The notes: generated from the letters alone by a model not told the origin. A stretch of DNA of 64,000 nucleotides from Macrosoma leucophasiata (GCA_036365455.1 JAWQUS010000026.1:11240001-11304000), one strand, 5' to 3'; positions 1 to 10,498 are shown, counted from the stretch's first letter. Numbers and translations: made by a program.

Positions 1-35
1 TTATATTTTGTCAACTAATTTTTATTTAATTTTCT

Positions 36-293
36 TTATGTTGTGGAAGTGGCAAAAAGTATGCAGTTCACATTGATGTTAAGTGATGACTGCAGCCTAT
101 AGACACCCACAAAAAGGCCAAGGTCAAAATGCAGATGCGTTACCACTCCTGAGGCTTAAGGTGTTATACCTCTGTGCCGGAAATTACAGGGCCGTACATT
201 ACCACCTGACCGGAACACGATAGTGCTGAACACTACCATTTAGCGGCAAGTATATTAGGTAATGCGGTGGTGCCTACGCCCGCGAGCTCCGTC
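36..293 (-). mobile_element. SINE1 copy, 5'-truncated
   Basis: Reads on + from the poly-A complement through 'catgcagttcacattgatgt' to 'gcgagctccgtc', so the sense strand is minus. The 5' terminal 'actggtggtagagctcc' block is missing. It matches more than 25 other copies in this window. Confidence 0.85.
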
Positions 294-475
294 TTAGTGT
301 TTACTTTGTACATTAGTGCATACTTACCCCACCTCTACCTACGGCCACACATAAAACACGAACCGAAAAAAAGTGATGTAGCGTAACTTGCGTACCGTTA
401 TTTAACATTCGCTAGTAATAAGATTAATTTTTATTTTCCACTATTCTATTTTTTTAATTATTATTTATAACAAGC

Positions 476-655
476 TGTTTCATGCTTTGCCCGCGTGGAT
501 GTCGTTTAATAAACAATTTTTCCTGAATTTTGCTATAAACCTCATGGAGTCCTCTCGGACCTTTCCAACGAATACAAAACCGTGGAAATCGGCTCGTGCG
601 TTCTGGAGTTATAGCGTCGGGAAGGAAAACCAGACTTATTTTTATATTATAGACT
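476..655 (+). repeat. RepB dispersed repeat (LINE-tail type)
   Basis: Shares an unbroken alignment with the minus-strand copy at 5184-5356: 'cgcgtggatgtcg', 'gctataaacctca', 'cctttccaacgaat', 'accgtggaaatcgg', 'ggaaggaaaac'. It begins with a degraded 'tgcccgcg' motif typical of retroelement 3' tails in this genome. No coding capacity. Confidence 0.7.
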
Positions 656-1490
656 AGCTGTGCCCATGCCGTGTGACTTCGTTCACGTCCAATTTGATTG
701 TACAGTAGCTATCCGGACGAAGTCGTGGGAGCAGCTAGTATAAAAGTAGCATAAGTTACTCCTTATTACATCAGCTATCTGCCAGTGAAAGTCCCGTCAA
801 AATCGGAGACACTCAAATTCTATTTATTTGTATGTAATTATGTATGTATGTATGGTTGTGTGGAGATAAAAGTAGCCTAAGTTATTCCTTATTACATCAG
901 CTATAGGTCGCGCCACGTAAAAAGAACGCTGGCGGTCAAGCTGCGCGTCATGTGTTTTTATTTCATTTTATGTTATTCTATGTAATATAGTTTTCAATCT
1001 GCCTACCAATACACGAAACCGCAAGCGAAAGCTAGATCAAAAATAAACCAATAGGGCTAGTACTTTCGTGCGCGAGTGTACCGATGCGCGAACACATCCC
1101 TTCTACTTTCTTCCAGCGTTCTTTTTACGTGGCGCGACCTATACCTATCTGTGGAAGTCCCGTCAAAGTCGGATATACTCCAATTCTACTTACTTGTTTG
1201 TGGGTATGTATGTATGTATGGATGTATGGAGATAAAAGTAGCCTAAGTTATCACATCAGCTATCTGCCAGTGAAAGTCGCGTCAAAATTGGTCCCACCGT
1301 TCTCAAGATTAGCCCCGCCAAACAGACAGATAGACAGATAGACAGACAGACAAACATTTTTAAAAATGTTGTTTTGGTATATGTACCGTATATACATACA
1401 TATGCATTTAGTGTTGTTGTTTATAAAAGCGGTTATTTTAATATTACAAACAGACACTCCAATTTTATTTATTTGTATAGATTTATTATA
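652..1490 (+). repeat. RepC dispersed repeat with internal tandem units
   Basis: Starts 'ctagctgtgcccatgcc' and ends 'cactccaattttatttattt', the boundaries also seen at 26594-26925 and, inverted, at 4573-4893. Here the block from 'gataaaagtagcctaagtta' to the (TATG)n run occurs about three times in tandem (near 738, 865 and 1230; period about 125 bp without the inserted MITE). A CAGA/TAGA microsatellite lies at 1320-1355. The second unit is split by the MITE at 902-1143. Confidence 0.75.
902..1143. mobile_element. MITE with 31-bp perfect terminal inverted repeats
   Basis: The left arm (902-932, starting 'tataggtcgcgccacg') and the right arm (1113-1143) are exact reverse complements over 31 bases. 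The element interrupts RepC: flanks 'catcagcta' and 'ctatctg' join to the uninterrupted 'catcagctatctg' seen at 1255. The short ta/cta duplication fits Tc1/mariner or PIF/Harbinger-type insertion; I cannot decide which. Noncoding. Confidence 0.85.
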
Positions 1491-2084
1491 GAAGGTAATA
1501 TACCACAAGACCTAAAAATTCTGTGAAAATTTGAAGCGTCTACTTGCTACCGTTAATACTATCGAGCAAAAATATACAGATTTTAGGTAAAATCTTCTCC
1601 ACGCAATCCCAAAGTTCTTTACTAACCAGATAATGAACAAAATTCATTAACAGACTAAAAATAATAACCACAAGACGATCAATCAAAGCTGCATAACAAA
1701 AAAAATCTCGAATATTTTTCTAAGGATAACGATTAATCTTTCAACTTCGAAAGTATCGCATCGATGTTTTTTGTCCCGTTCATTCTGATTGAAAAGTCGA
1801 GCACAGATGTTTATCGGGATGCCCAGTCGGTCGAATAATGAATAGATATTCGTTAACTCCTAAATGGACGGAGTCGATTTTTATTTCGATTTAAATTGAT
1901 AGGATCGGGTTAAGTAGATTGACATTTAGAGGTTGTAAAATTGTTTGTCAAAGCTTGTTGTATTGGTGAGACCTATTTTATCTTTACAAGGTTATTTGAA
2001 AATCTTCATCAGATTGAATTTGGTGAACAACATGAATTCGGCACAACAACTGAAGTCTCAGAGGTGGCATTGCATCTGCATTTT
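1491..2084. other. AT-rich stretch without recognised features
   Basis: About 600 bases of low-complexity AT-rich DNA. No reading frame of note, no match to the repeat families in this window and no inverted repeat that I could find. Confidence 0.5.
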
Positions 2085-2388
2085 GTTTTTTTTTTTATGT
2101 AATGGAAGAGGCAAATAAGTATGCAGTTCACATTGATGTTAAGTAATGACTGCAGCCTATAGACACCCACAAAAAGACCAAGGTGAAAATGCAGATGCGT
2201 TACCACTTCTGAGGCCTAAGGTGTTATGCCTCTGTGCCGGAAATTACAGGCCCGTACATTACCACCTGATCGGAACACAATAGTGCTGAACACTACCATT
2301 TAGCGGCAAGTGGCAAGTATATTAGGTAATGCGGTGGTGCCTAGGCCCGCGAGCTCCGTCACTGGAGCACACGTCTACCACCCCAGTA
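2085..2388 (-). mobile_element. SINE1 copy, near full length
   Basis: A T-run (complement of the poly-A tail) leads into 'atgtaatggaag' and the copy ends 'accccagta'. It carries a small tandem duplication ('ggcaagtggcaagt', near 2305) absent from other copies. Confidence 0.9.
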
Positions 2389-2675
2389 GAATCTAGAACC
2401 ATCTAGAACCTTACGGATTCCGGTTTTTTCCTTTTGATATCCTAAAATTTATATAATACATTTAGTTTTTCTGCATGCGTAAGAAAAAAAGACACATTAC
2501 ATTTGTCATTCACTAGCACACTTGCGCCGGTCTAATAAACAAGATGTTGTTTTTCCCACCCTCCATATTTATGGCGGTCCTTGGTAATTTGAATGGCCGC
2601 TACAGTGGCAATGTCATGATTTGTAGTCTTATTTCGTTTTATTTTTTTTTACGCTTCATTTTTGTAACAAAACCC

Positions 2676-4567
2676 TAATAATTATAGACCGGTATCTATT
2701 CTGCCTGTTCTCAGTAAAGTGTTCGAAAAACTGATGCTGACTCAATTGCTGCAACATTTCAATACAAATAACATCTTACACGAACAGCGATTTGATTTTA
2801 TTAAAGGACGTTGTACAACCGATGCCGGTGTTGCTTTATTAACAATAATTAATTAATAAACCTAAAATAGGGGATTTTATACGTGTACGCTTCTGAGACG
2901 TATATTTAACGTATAAGGCTTTGTGTACGTCCGTAATAGATTAGGCTTCTAGAGTTAAAACATATTTTTGAAGCTTGGGAAGATTCACAAGATGCTATAG
3001 GTAGATTTTTTTCAAAGGCGTTTGACTGCGTGGACCACAATACATTAATTGGCAAACTTGATCATTATGGACTTGAAAATAAAGCTCTTCAACTTGTTCA
3101 ATTTTACCTTAAGGATCGGGAACAAGTAGTTCAAGTGAATGGAGTAAAATCTCAAGGTGCAAAGACAGGAATGGGTGTCCCACAGGGCTCAATATTAGGA
3201 CCATTTCTGTTTTTAGTCTACGTTAATGATTTACTTCATTTGATGCCTAACAGTATGCCCAAAACAATTTTATTTGCAGACGATACTTCAATAGTTTTTA
3301 AAGCGAACAGACGCAATCCAGATTACGATACTGTAAATAAGGTCATAGGAGAAGTACATAAATAGTTTACTGTCAATAATCTTGCACTAAATAGTAAAAA
3401 AAACCAAATGTATCCGTTTTACCCTCTCTAATGTAAAAAGTAAAGAAGGAGACTTTTTTATAATCAATGACAAAATTCAATTTGTTGATGACGCTACCTT
3501 CTTGGGAATAACGCTTGACTCGAAGTTACAATGGGGACCACATATTAGGCAGTTAGCAAAACGTCTGAGTGCCGCTGCTTATGCTGTTAGAAAAATTAGG
3601 CAATTAATTGATATAGACACTGCAAGACTTGTTTATTTTAGCTATTTTCACAGTGTCATGTCCTATGGTATTTTATTGTGAGGTCGAGCGGTTGACGTAC
3701 AATCAATTTTCGTATTTCAGAAGAGGGCCATTAGAGCGATGTGTAACTTACGTAGTCGTGATTCTTTGAAAGAACTATTTAAAGAAATAAATATAACGAC
3801 AGTCCCTTGCCATTACATCTATGAAAATATGCTTTTCGCGAGGAAAAATTTACATCTGTTTGATAAAATCTCCGATAGGCATAGTTATAATACGAGGAAT
3901 AAGAACAAGTTGTCTCTGCCAAGTTTTCGACTGACGAAAACTAATACATCTTTCCTAAAATATAGTGTAGAATTTTATAACAAGATCCAATCCGGGATTG
4001 CTGAACTCACCGATAGTAAATTCAAAGCATTAATTAAACGCACTCTATGTAAAAAGGCTTACTATAAACTCGAGGACTATCTCAAGGATAGAAATGTTTG
4101 GCTGATTGCTGATCTAGCTCCACAAGGGCGTTAAATGTAATAATCAAAGTGTAATGCTGATATTATATTGTTAATTTTAAGTTTGTTTAAGTTATGGAAA
4201 ATTGTAAAAATATGCCTAAGAGATATTTTTAAAAGAGCCGACTGAGTTTTTACCGGCAAGTTTTTCTCAGATCATATTGGCCTTTGGAACTTAGCCGGTG
4301 AATGACAAAGAATGACTCTTTTTCTTTTCTTTTTACTCTTTGTTATCAGTTTGTAAAGGGGAAAAGAGACATTCTACTGATATAATTTTACATTAGCTTA
4401 TTACATTTAGTTTTATCTTAGTGATATTCTTGACTTTACATATATTTTTTATTTTGTTTGACATGTATATCAATTGTTGTTCACTTTAATGTATTTTATT
4501 TGTTTTTGACGTCTCATAAGAGGTGCCTGTCACCCTAAATGAATAAATGAGTTTCTGATTCTGATTC
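2676..4567 (+). pseudogene. CR1/jockey-type non-LTR retrotransposon, 5'-truncated, broken reverse transcriptase
   Basis: Conceptual translation gives the C-terminal part of a LINE ORF2: RT block NYRPVSILPVLSKVFEKLM (from about 2682), then [20 protein letters not shown], the [10 protein letters not shown] block (near 3175) and the catalytic FADD box (near 3275), the FLGITLDSKLQWGPHI thumb (near 3500) and a C-terminal tail beginning QKRAIRAMCNLRSRDS (3718-4134). Defects: foreign DNA between about 2843 and 2972 splits the RT; a TAG at 3363-3365; one extra A in the A-run near 3397; a TGA near 3680. The 3' UTR ends in a short GATTCT tandem run (4550-4570), as in CR1-clade elements that end in short tandem repeats instead of poly-A. 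The clade name is inferred from motifs only. The element is inactive. Confidence 0.85.
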
Positions 4568-4572
4568 TGACA

Positions 4573-4893
4573 CAAATAAATAAAATTGGAGTGTCTGTTT
4601 GTAATATATAAATAACCGCTTTTTACTAAATGCATATGTATACACGGTACATATACCAAAACAACATTTTTTTCAATTTTTGTCTGTCTGTCTGTCTGTG
4701 TGTCTGTCTGCCTGTCTGTCTGTCTGTTTGGCGGGGCTAATCTTGGGAACGGCTGGATCGATTTTGAGCGGACTTTCATGGGCAGATAGCTGATATAATA
4801 AGTAGTAACTTAGGCTACTTTTATACTAGCTGCGCCCACGACTTCGTCCGGGAAGGTACTGAACAATCATAAATTCTCACGCGGGAGAAGTCG
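4573..4893 (-). repeat. RepC copy
   Basis: Reverse complement of the family at 26594-26925, including 'tttattattta' ends, a long TCTG/CTGT microsatellite (4681-4730) and the terminal 'gcgcccacgacttcgtcc' block (near 4833). It abuts the 3' end of the preceding LINE. Confidence 0.8.
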
Positions 4894-4947
4894 CAGGCAC
4901 AGCTAGTGTATAATAAAAACTATATGTTTTTGTTAAACTATAAATCG

Positions 4948-4983
4948 CTATGACGCACTGAATTTACATTCAGTGCGTCATAG
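4948..4983. repeat. 16-bp perfect hairpin
   Basis: Stem ctatgacgcactgaat (4948-4963), 4-base loop ttac, exact reverse complement to 4983. It is followed by 'tagtaatcata', a motif that also sits beside the hairpins at 5777 and 7919. Confidence 0.8.
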
Positions 4984-5183
4984 TAGTAATCATAGATTTA
5001 TTATCTACTTCGTTAGATAGATTGGCAATACAAAGTGAAAGAATATATTATACGCATGTGTGAGAGCGAGATAGTTAGGCAGGACCATTTACAGACACGT
5101 TCTCGGCCTGAGACAGCTTGGCGTTAGTCGTGAACACAACAATTTCCTTTTATTTAAGGTTTACTGCTGTTTATTGTACATAA

Positions 5184-5356
5184 ATATAAAAATAAGTCCG
5201 GTTTTCCTTCCTGACGCTTTAACTCCAGAACGCAGGAACCGATTTCCACGGTTTTGCATTCGTTGGAAAGGTCTCGGGCTCCGTGAGGTTTATAGCAAAG
5301 AAACTTCAGGATCATTAGACGACATTCACGCGGGCGAAGTCGCGGGCAACAGCTAG
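5184..5356 (-). repeat. RepB copy
   Basis: Minus-strand counterpart of 476-655. It ends 'cgcgggcaacagctagt', the common tail motif of retroelement remnants in this window. The open frame across it is an accident of the repeat. Confidence 0.75.
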
Positions 5357-5564
5357 TTGTACATAAATAATGATGGTTACAAGTGCAGTACCTGAATGTA
5401 ACTCATTTAAGAATGAAAACCGGCATAATTATTCATTTCACATGTAAGTACGAATTAAATGTTTGGCTCTATAAATGCAAGGATTTAGTTCTGATACAAA
5501 ACTTTTCTACATAAATGGATAGATAAAATTAACAGGTTTTATAATATGAATGCTTTGAATGCAT

Positions 5565-5868
5565 AAGAATTAACTATAAAATAATAACAAATACGTTAAT
5601 TACTGCTATTTTATAACCTCACCTTTATAGGGATTTACCATATCGATAATTTGTATATGTCAATCAAGGATATTTTATATGATTAACCTCTTTAGTGTTC
5701 ATCACTAAAGAGGTTAATTATAAAATAAAATATTCTCCTACTTTATTTAATGCATTTATTATAAGTTTAGATTTTCATAGCCTAACTGCGCTGTTATAAA
5801 TTTTATAACAGCGCAGTTAGGCTATAGTAGTAATTCACGTATTTGTTATTATTTTATAGTTAATTCTT
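5565..5868. mobile_element. Compound foldback element with nested hairpins
   Basis: Outer arms 5565-5609 and 5823-5868 are inverted repeats of about 45 bp (left arm begins aagaattaactataaaataa). Inside lie two more hairpins. One, 5683-5717, has a 15-bp stem around a 5-base loop. The other, 5777-5825, has a perfect 24-bp stem starting atagcctaactgcgctg with a single-base loop. No coding frame. Architecture is that of a MITE or foldback element; the superfamily is not determinable. Confidence 0.75.
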
Positions 5869-6091
5869 TACATATTATATTATATATCATATTATAACAT
5901 TTCAGGTTACCACAGAATATTAATAATCTAGAAAAATAGCTAACAATGATAAATAGAGAAAACTGGTTATGTACCTAAAAATAAATCTATTATGCAGCAA
6001 GCACTTCGAACAAAAAGGTCTTTGAATAAAAATATCCACGTTATTTCTTTATTATTTATTTATTTAGTATACTTACGCGCAAGGTTGTGCA

Positions 6092-6687
6092 CATAGATCA
6101 ACACGGGCCACCGGCCGACTAGAAGGGAGTAGCCAGTGTCTATTACCGATGCAAAACAGTCTGTCATTTTTTGCCGTTTTTTTGTGTGACACACACACGC
6201 ACAATACAAATCGTCTATCACTACGAAACTCACACCCTGACTTTTTCAAAATACATACACACAATTTCACACACACATTTGAACATCTCGGCGGCAGCGG
6301 CTTCTCGGAAACAAACTCTGATCAGTCGCTCGACCAATCCGCGTATCGTATAACGTACAATACGGCCGATATTATCGCATTATTTAGTTTTAAAGAATCA
6401 AATAACACGTTTATTATTAAAAATCACTTACATATGAAAAGTAACGCTATCTTTTTGTAAACTTGATGTGCCAGATTTCTTTTAAAAGCAAAAATACAGA
6501 GCAAATCGGCATTTTTAGGACCTCAGTTTAGTCGCACAACTAGATTTAGTCTAATGAGCAGTCCGGCTGCAACTAGTTTTTATTATACGCATAGGTCCAT
6601 TTAGGCTTGTACTTTGACAGAAAGGAAAGCCTGCATATGGCTACTCCCCTCCGGTCCGAAGTGGCCGGTGACCCGTGTTGCTCTATG
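6092..6687. mobile_element. hAT-like TIR element, long version
   Basis: The left end 'catagatcaacacgggccac' and the right end, inverted ('catagagcaacacgggtcac'), match the ends of the shorter relatives at 32081 and 45236. The first 200 bases share 'cgatgcaaaacagtctgtca' with them. A shared ttgtgc flanks both ends, a possible decayed target duplication. The small frames inside are not conserved in relatives. Confidence 0.7.
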
Positions 6688-6737
6688 TTTGTGCCTGACA
6701 TGTCTTCTAACGTGTACTAGCTAACGGTTTACTTTTT

Positions 6738-7410
6738 AATTGTTTTATATTATTTCGCATGGAGCGCGCATGGCCCAGCGGCTGGTGTAGATCGTAAGCG
6801 ATCTACTTGGTTAAGCACTACGGGCGCGGCCTGGTAGTGTGATGGGTGACCGCTAGTGGCAAATTAAATGAGCGTTTCCGTGCTTTGGAGGGCACGTTAA
6901 GCCGTCGGTCCCGGTTGCTATCGATGGATAGCAGTCGTTAAACCTTGTCGGAGGCCTTATGGGCGGTTTGAAAACATCCGACAGCGGGTTGGCCACTAAC
7001 CCACCCACCTCCACCAATCCGCATCGGAGCAGCGTGGTGGAGTAAGCTCCAGGCCTCCCCCAAAAAGGGGAGAGACTCGTGCCCAGCAGTGGGACGTATA
7101 ATGGGTTGCCATTATTATTTCGCATTAACACATGCTTGTGAAATATATATTTTTTTTAAGAAAAATGGAAAGAAAAATTTGACTTCAGGCGAGACTCAAA
7201 CTCGCGGCCACTGGGAATCTAGTCCAGCCGCTCTTCCAACTGAGCTTCCGAAGTCCTACCCGATTTGTCAAATCTTTCCTTCACATTTATTGCATTGACT
7301 TATGGTAGCAGTAGCGCCATCTATTGCCACACTATATTAGTTAGGCAACCGATATAATAAACTTTGCAGTTTATTAAATATCGTAAAGAAGTCGCTTTTA
7401 CCCTTAATAA
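6738..7410 (-). mobile_element. tRNA-like-bearing repeat (TLE), interrupted by SINE2
   Basis: Flanked by the 12-base direct duplication ggtttacttttt (6726-6737 and 7411-7422), so insertion boundaries are clear. Without the nested SINE2 and its duplication the element is about 308 bp. Its minus strand carries a tRNA-like sequence (7181-7255): 7-bp acceptor, D arm (agctcagttggaagagc) and T arm with gagtttgagtctc. A T-run follows directly, as in Pol III terminators. The anticodon arm is poor (mismatch; loop ctagatt), so a working tRNA is doubtful. Related copies are at 13030-13565 and 42232-42677. Confidence 0.75.
6761..7113 (+). mobile_element. SINE2 copy with 12-bp target duplication
   Basis: Full copy starting 'ggagcgcgcatggcccagcg' and ending 'gggttgccattatt'. 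The flanks attatttcgcat (6749-6760 and 7114-7125) are identical and rejoin to the intact sequence seen in the TLE copies at 13060 and 42245. The start contains tggcccagcgg, similar to a Pol III A box; I see no convincing B box. Other copies: 14930, 29740, 31327, 51356. Confidence 0.9.
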
Positions 7411-7798
7411 GGTTTACTTTTTGTTATAGTTTCTATGTATTTATTGCAATACATTATTGTGATGCATATTCATTGCAGTTGTTAAAAGACACAAAATGAT
7501 AGGTACTAAATTTGTTGACAGGTAACATTGAAACCAAAACAAAAAGTGTCGCCTTAAGTCTACAGAGATATATCGCCAGTGCCCAGCACCTCCAAAGAAA
7601 ATGTGTCTGATCTAGGCAACACACCATTTCTAACAAGTCTATGGCATTTCTATAGTAAATTAATTATGGTTGGAGGAAAATAAAAATAATTTTATTTGTA
7701 GTTTTATTTATAAAAAATATTCCCTGATTAATGTGTGCAAAATCAGAAGATTGCATCATAGATTGCATCGATCATCGATATCGATATTAAAATCTGAA

Positions 7799-7980
7799 GT
7801 CTTTTCAGCACTATTTTGCTCGCACACAAACACATCTCACGCACACTAAGGTAACCCGAATTTGGTCTCGTCATAATTACTCTATTGCCAATCTTTAGTA
7901 TTATACATCTATGGTAGTAATCATAAACAAAACGAAATTATAAAGTTACAATTTGTAATTTTGTTTTGTTTATGATTGAA
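7799..7980. repeat. Foldback repeat with 26-bp imperfect hairpin
   Basis: Arms 7919-7944 (aatcataaacaaaacgaaat) and 7952-7977 pair at 24 of 26 positions. Upstream sequence 'tattgccaatctttagtatt' is weakly similar, inverted, to 5015-5030 next to the hairpin at 4948, suggesting the two are members of one family. Confidence 0.55.
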
Positions 7981-8035
7981 TAAGGAAACCAAAGTCCTCT
8001 CCTATATTCTGCAAGAATGGAGGCAAAAAACTTAG

Positions 8036-8199
8036 ATGGTAATGTATGGCCCCGTAATAACTATCACAGAGGCATCAACTATGGCAACGCATCGGCATTT
8101 TGACTTCTGGTCTTTGTGGTAATGTCTATAGGCTGCAGTCATCACTGAATTTCAATGTGAACTGCATGCTTGTTTGCCACTTTCATAACATAAAACAAG
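8036..8199 (+). mobile_element. SINE1 fragment, diverged
   Basis: 3' half of SINE1: 'cacagaggcatcaac', 'ctataggctgcagtcatcac' and 'gaactgcatgcttgtttgcc' are recognisable. The 5' half is absent. Confidence 0.75.
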
Positions 8200-8599
8200 T
8201 AACAGATAATCATATATTGATGGTTAATGAATACAGTGGTCTATACTACGACGACTACGTAAAAACTAGACGCTCAGTGAAGATGTAATACTATCTTGTG
8301 ACCTAATCGCCACCACGCAGTGAGTCGCCGAGTCGCCTGGGCGACCGACGACCAAGTGCGTCCGCCTATTTAAACTGTAATAAGTCACACACACACAAAT
8401 GACAGTAAGGTGACTTGATTCTGGACCGAAAATTATGTTGTCGTATACTCACATGCTACCTGTTATCTTTACCACTTAACGGAAAGTAAATTAGGTGATT
8501 TAGAAGTGTCAACGGCCTGAATTTGTCACTGGAAATCTTCTTCAACTTTCATAAAAAAGTTTGGATGCGTACTGAATATACAACATTTAACTTTCTCAG

Positions 8600-9066
8600 C
8601 AATCCACAGCTAATCTTCGAGGCCTACAAGTGAACTTTCCGGATTGGGTGTGAGTATTATATCTTTATCTGTTAACTCTCTTTGTCACCTTATTTTAGTT
8701 CAACGTTGGAATGGGACAGCACTACACTCCTCTCGCTTATCTGCCATTAGGGGTGCCACAACCTAATCCCTTCAATTACCGTAACATCGTTAAATCTTAT
8801 GGGTTTATTACGACTTTTACTAACGCTGAAGGATAAGGAGCTCGATTTGTTTGTTTAATTTTGGAAGGTATAACATAAAAGGTCGCGGGCAATCGCTGGA
8901 TGAGGGCGGCCCAGGACCGTTCGTTGTGCTATTCTTTAGAGGAAGCCTTTGTTCAGCAGTGGACTTCTTTTGGCTGAAATGATGATGATCAACATAAAAT
9001 ACACATCCACCAATAATCTCGTCTAGTTTTCTTACTTTGTGAATAAAGCCATCAATATTCATGTTG
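8600..9066 (+). repeat. Direct duplication, unit 1
   Basis: Matches 9255-9705: 'gggacagcactacac', 'attaggggtgccacaac', 'taatcccttcaattaccgt', 'cgttaaatcttatgggttta', 'gtgaataaagccatcaat'. Unit 1 carries an extra insertion (8880-8990). No coding function recognised; not seen elsewhere in this window. Confidence 0.75.
8880..8990 (+). mobile_element. LINE 3'-tail fragment
   Basis: 'gggcggcccaggaccgttcg' followed by 'tttgttcagcagtggacttc' and a (GAT)n-like end 'aatgatgatgat'. I recognise this as a common lepidopteran non-LTR 3' end, from memory rather than from other copies here. It lies inside duplication unit 1 and is absent from unit 2. Confidence 0.5.
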
Positions 9067-9254
9067 CATTGATAAGGTCTAAATAGTTTTCATGTCATTG
9101 TCTGTCTTAAAACTAAACGCCTGAATATCGAGTTAATGCAACACATAATTAAACATTTTAAGCATTCGTTATGGTATTCTGAGGCTAAAGATTTTTACCT
9201 TTGTATCAAATTAACTAAATACCAATAATATGACAAACTAAATACAAAATGATT

Positions 9255-9705
9255 AACTTTTCCACCAATCGACATCTAAGCTTCAAGCCTTACAAGTCGG
9301 CTTTCCTCATTAGGTGCGAGTTCTTAATCTTTTAACTCACTTCGTTAGATTACTTTCGTTTAACATTTGAGTGGGACAGCACTACACCCCTTTCGCGTTT
9401 TAGCTATTAGGGGTGCCACAACTTAATCCCTTCAATTACCGTGAGATCGTTAAATCTTATGGGTTTATTACCGACTTTTACTAAGGCTGTAGGATAAGGA
9501 GATTAACATGATGTATCGCATACGTGACGATATCACGTTTTGAAGTGTATTAATTTACATTTCTCGCATTTATTGAGCTCGATTAATTCGATTAAACCAA
9601 CAAGATTTAATTTCGGAAGATATTACCTACGTAAAATGTTCATACACCAATAATCTTGTCTAGTTTTGTTACGTTGTGAATAAAGCCATCAATATTTATT
9701 CATGT
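9255..9705 (+). repeat. Direct duplication, unit 2
   Basis: Second copy of the 8600-9066 unit, roughly 650 bp downstream, without the LINE-tail insertion. It ends immediately before a SINE4. Confidence 0.75.
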
Positions 9706-9716
9706 CGACATTCTGA

Positions 9717-9945
9717 CGACCCGGTTAGCCCAGCGGTGTGAGATGACCGTTTATTTCGGAGGGTCGCGGGTTCGATCCCCGCACCGGGACAAATGTTTGT
9801 GTGGCCTACAGATATTTGTTTCGGATCCGGGTGTTTGTGTATCTGTTGTATGTGTACAACGGCACCCACGACACAGGTTTATATCTACTATGGGGCTGTG
9901 AGTGTAAGCGTATTTTATTAATTTATTTATGTAATGTAAATGGAT
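9717..9945 (+). mobile_element. SINE4, tRNA-derived
   Basis: The tRNA-like head (9717-9790) starts 'gacccggttagcccagcgg' (A-box-like) and contains gcgggttcgatccccgc (B box in a perfect T arm). The acceptor strands cccggt/accggg pair. A tRNA-unrelated body follows ('tgtgtacaacggcacccacg') and an AT-rich tail. An inverted, interrupted copy lies at 12086-12530. Confidence 0.85.
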
Positions 9946-10498
9946 GGTAAGTAGGGTTTTTTACTTGTTAGAATTGTAATTGTATCTTTGATCGATACCT
10001 ACACATCTAGATTGAAATATCTACGTGTTTATAAACTACAGTACTCACTATCATTGTACTCTGTGTGCTTGTTGTTCATCGAATACCGAATAAGAACAAT
10101 AAAATAGTTCCCAATTAGCGATCCTCCTCCAATTTGAGTCACACAAAATGCCGCAGGCGTATAAATATTTTCCAATGATATCCATTTTTTGTTATATGTT
10201 CGGTTATAAAAATTTGAAACACAGTTTTGGCTGAATAGGCTTTCCACAATAGTCAAATGTTACATTCAATATAATATTCAGAGACAGACTTTGATATTTT
10301 ATTCAATTACATAAAACATGAAAGCATTATCACACCGCGGACACTCCGCCAAGATTCCATACAAACGCTTTATTTGGTCTCTATTACACAGACATCAATC
10401 GGTGACGTGTATTTACACGTGCATCTGTGTGCGTAGCACGTACAAAATACCAACTGTCGCCCATAAGAGAGGAGGAGCTTGGGTGATGCGGGGAAATC
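9946..10498. other. Stretch without recognised features
   Basis: Read on both strands. Only short unconserved frames; no family match. Confidence 0.5.

Noticed and set aside
4486..4779. 97-codon minus frame with a TDRQTDRQ repeat
   Set aside because: Translation of the CTGT microsatellite in RepC.
6149..6460. Plus frame of 103 codons in the long hAT-like element
   Set aside because: H/T-rich translation of a CACA-rich stretch; not conserved in the relatives at 32081 and 45236.
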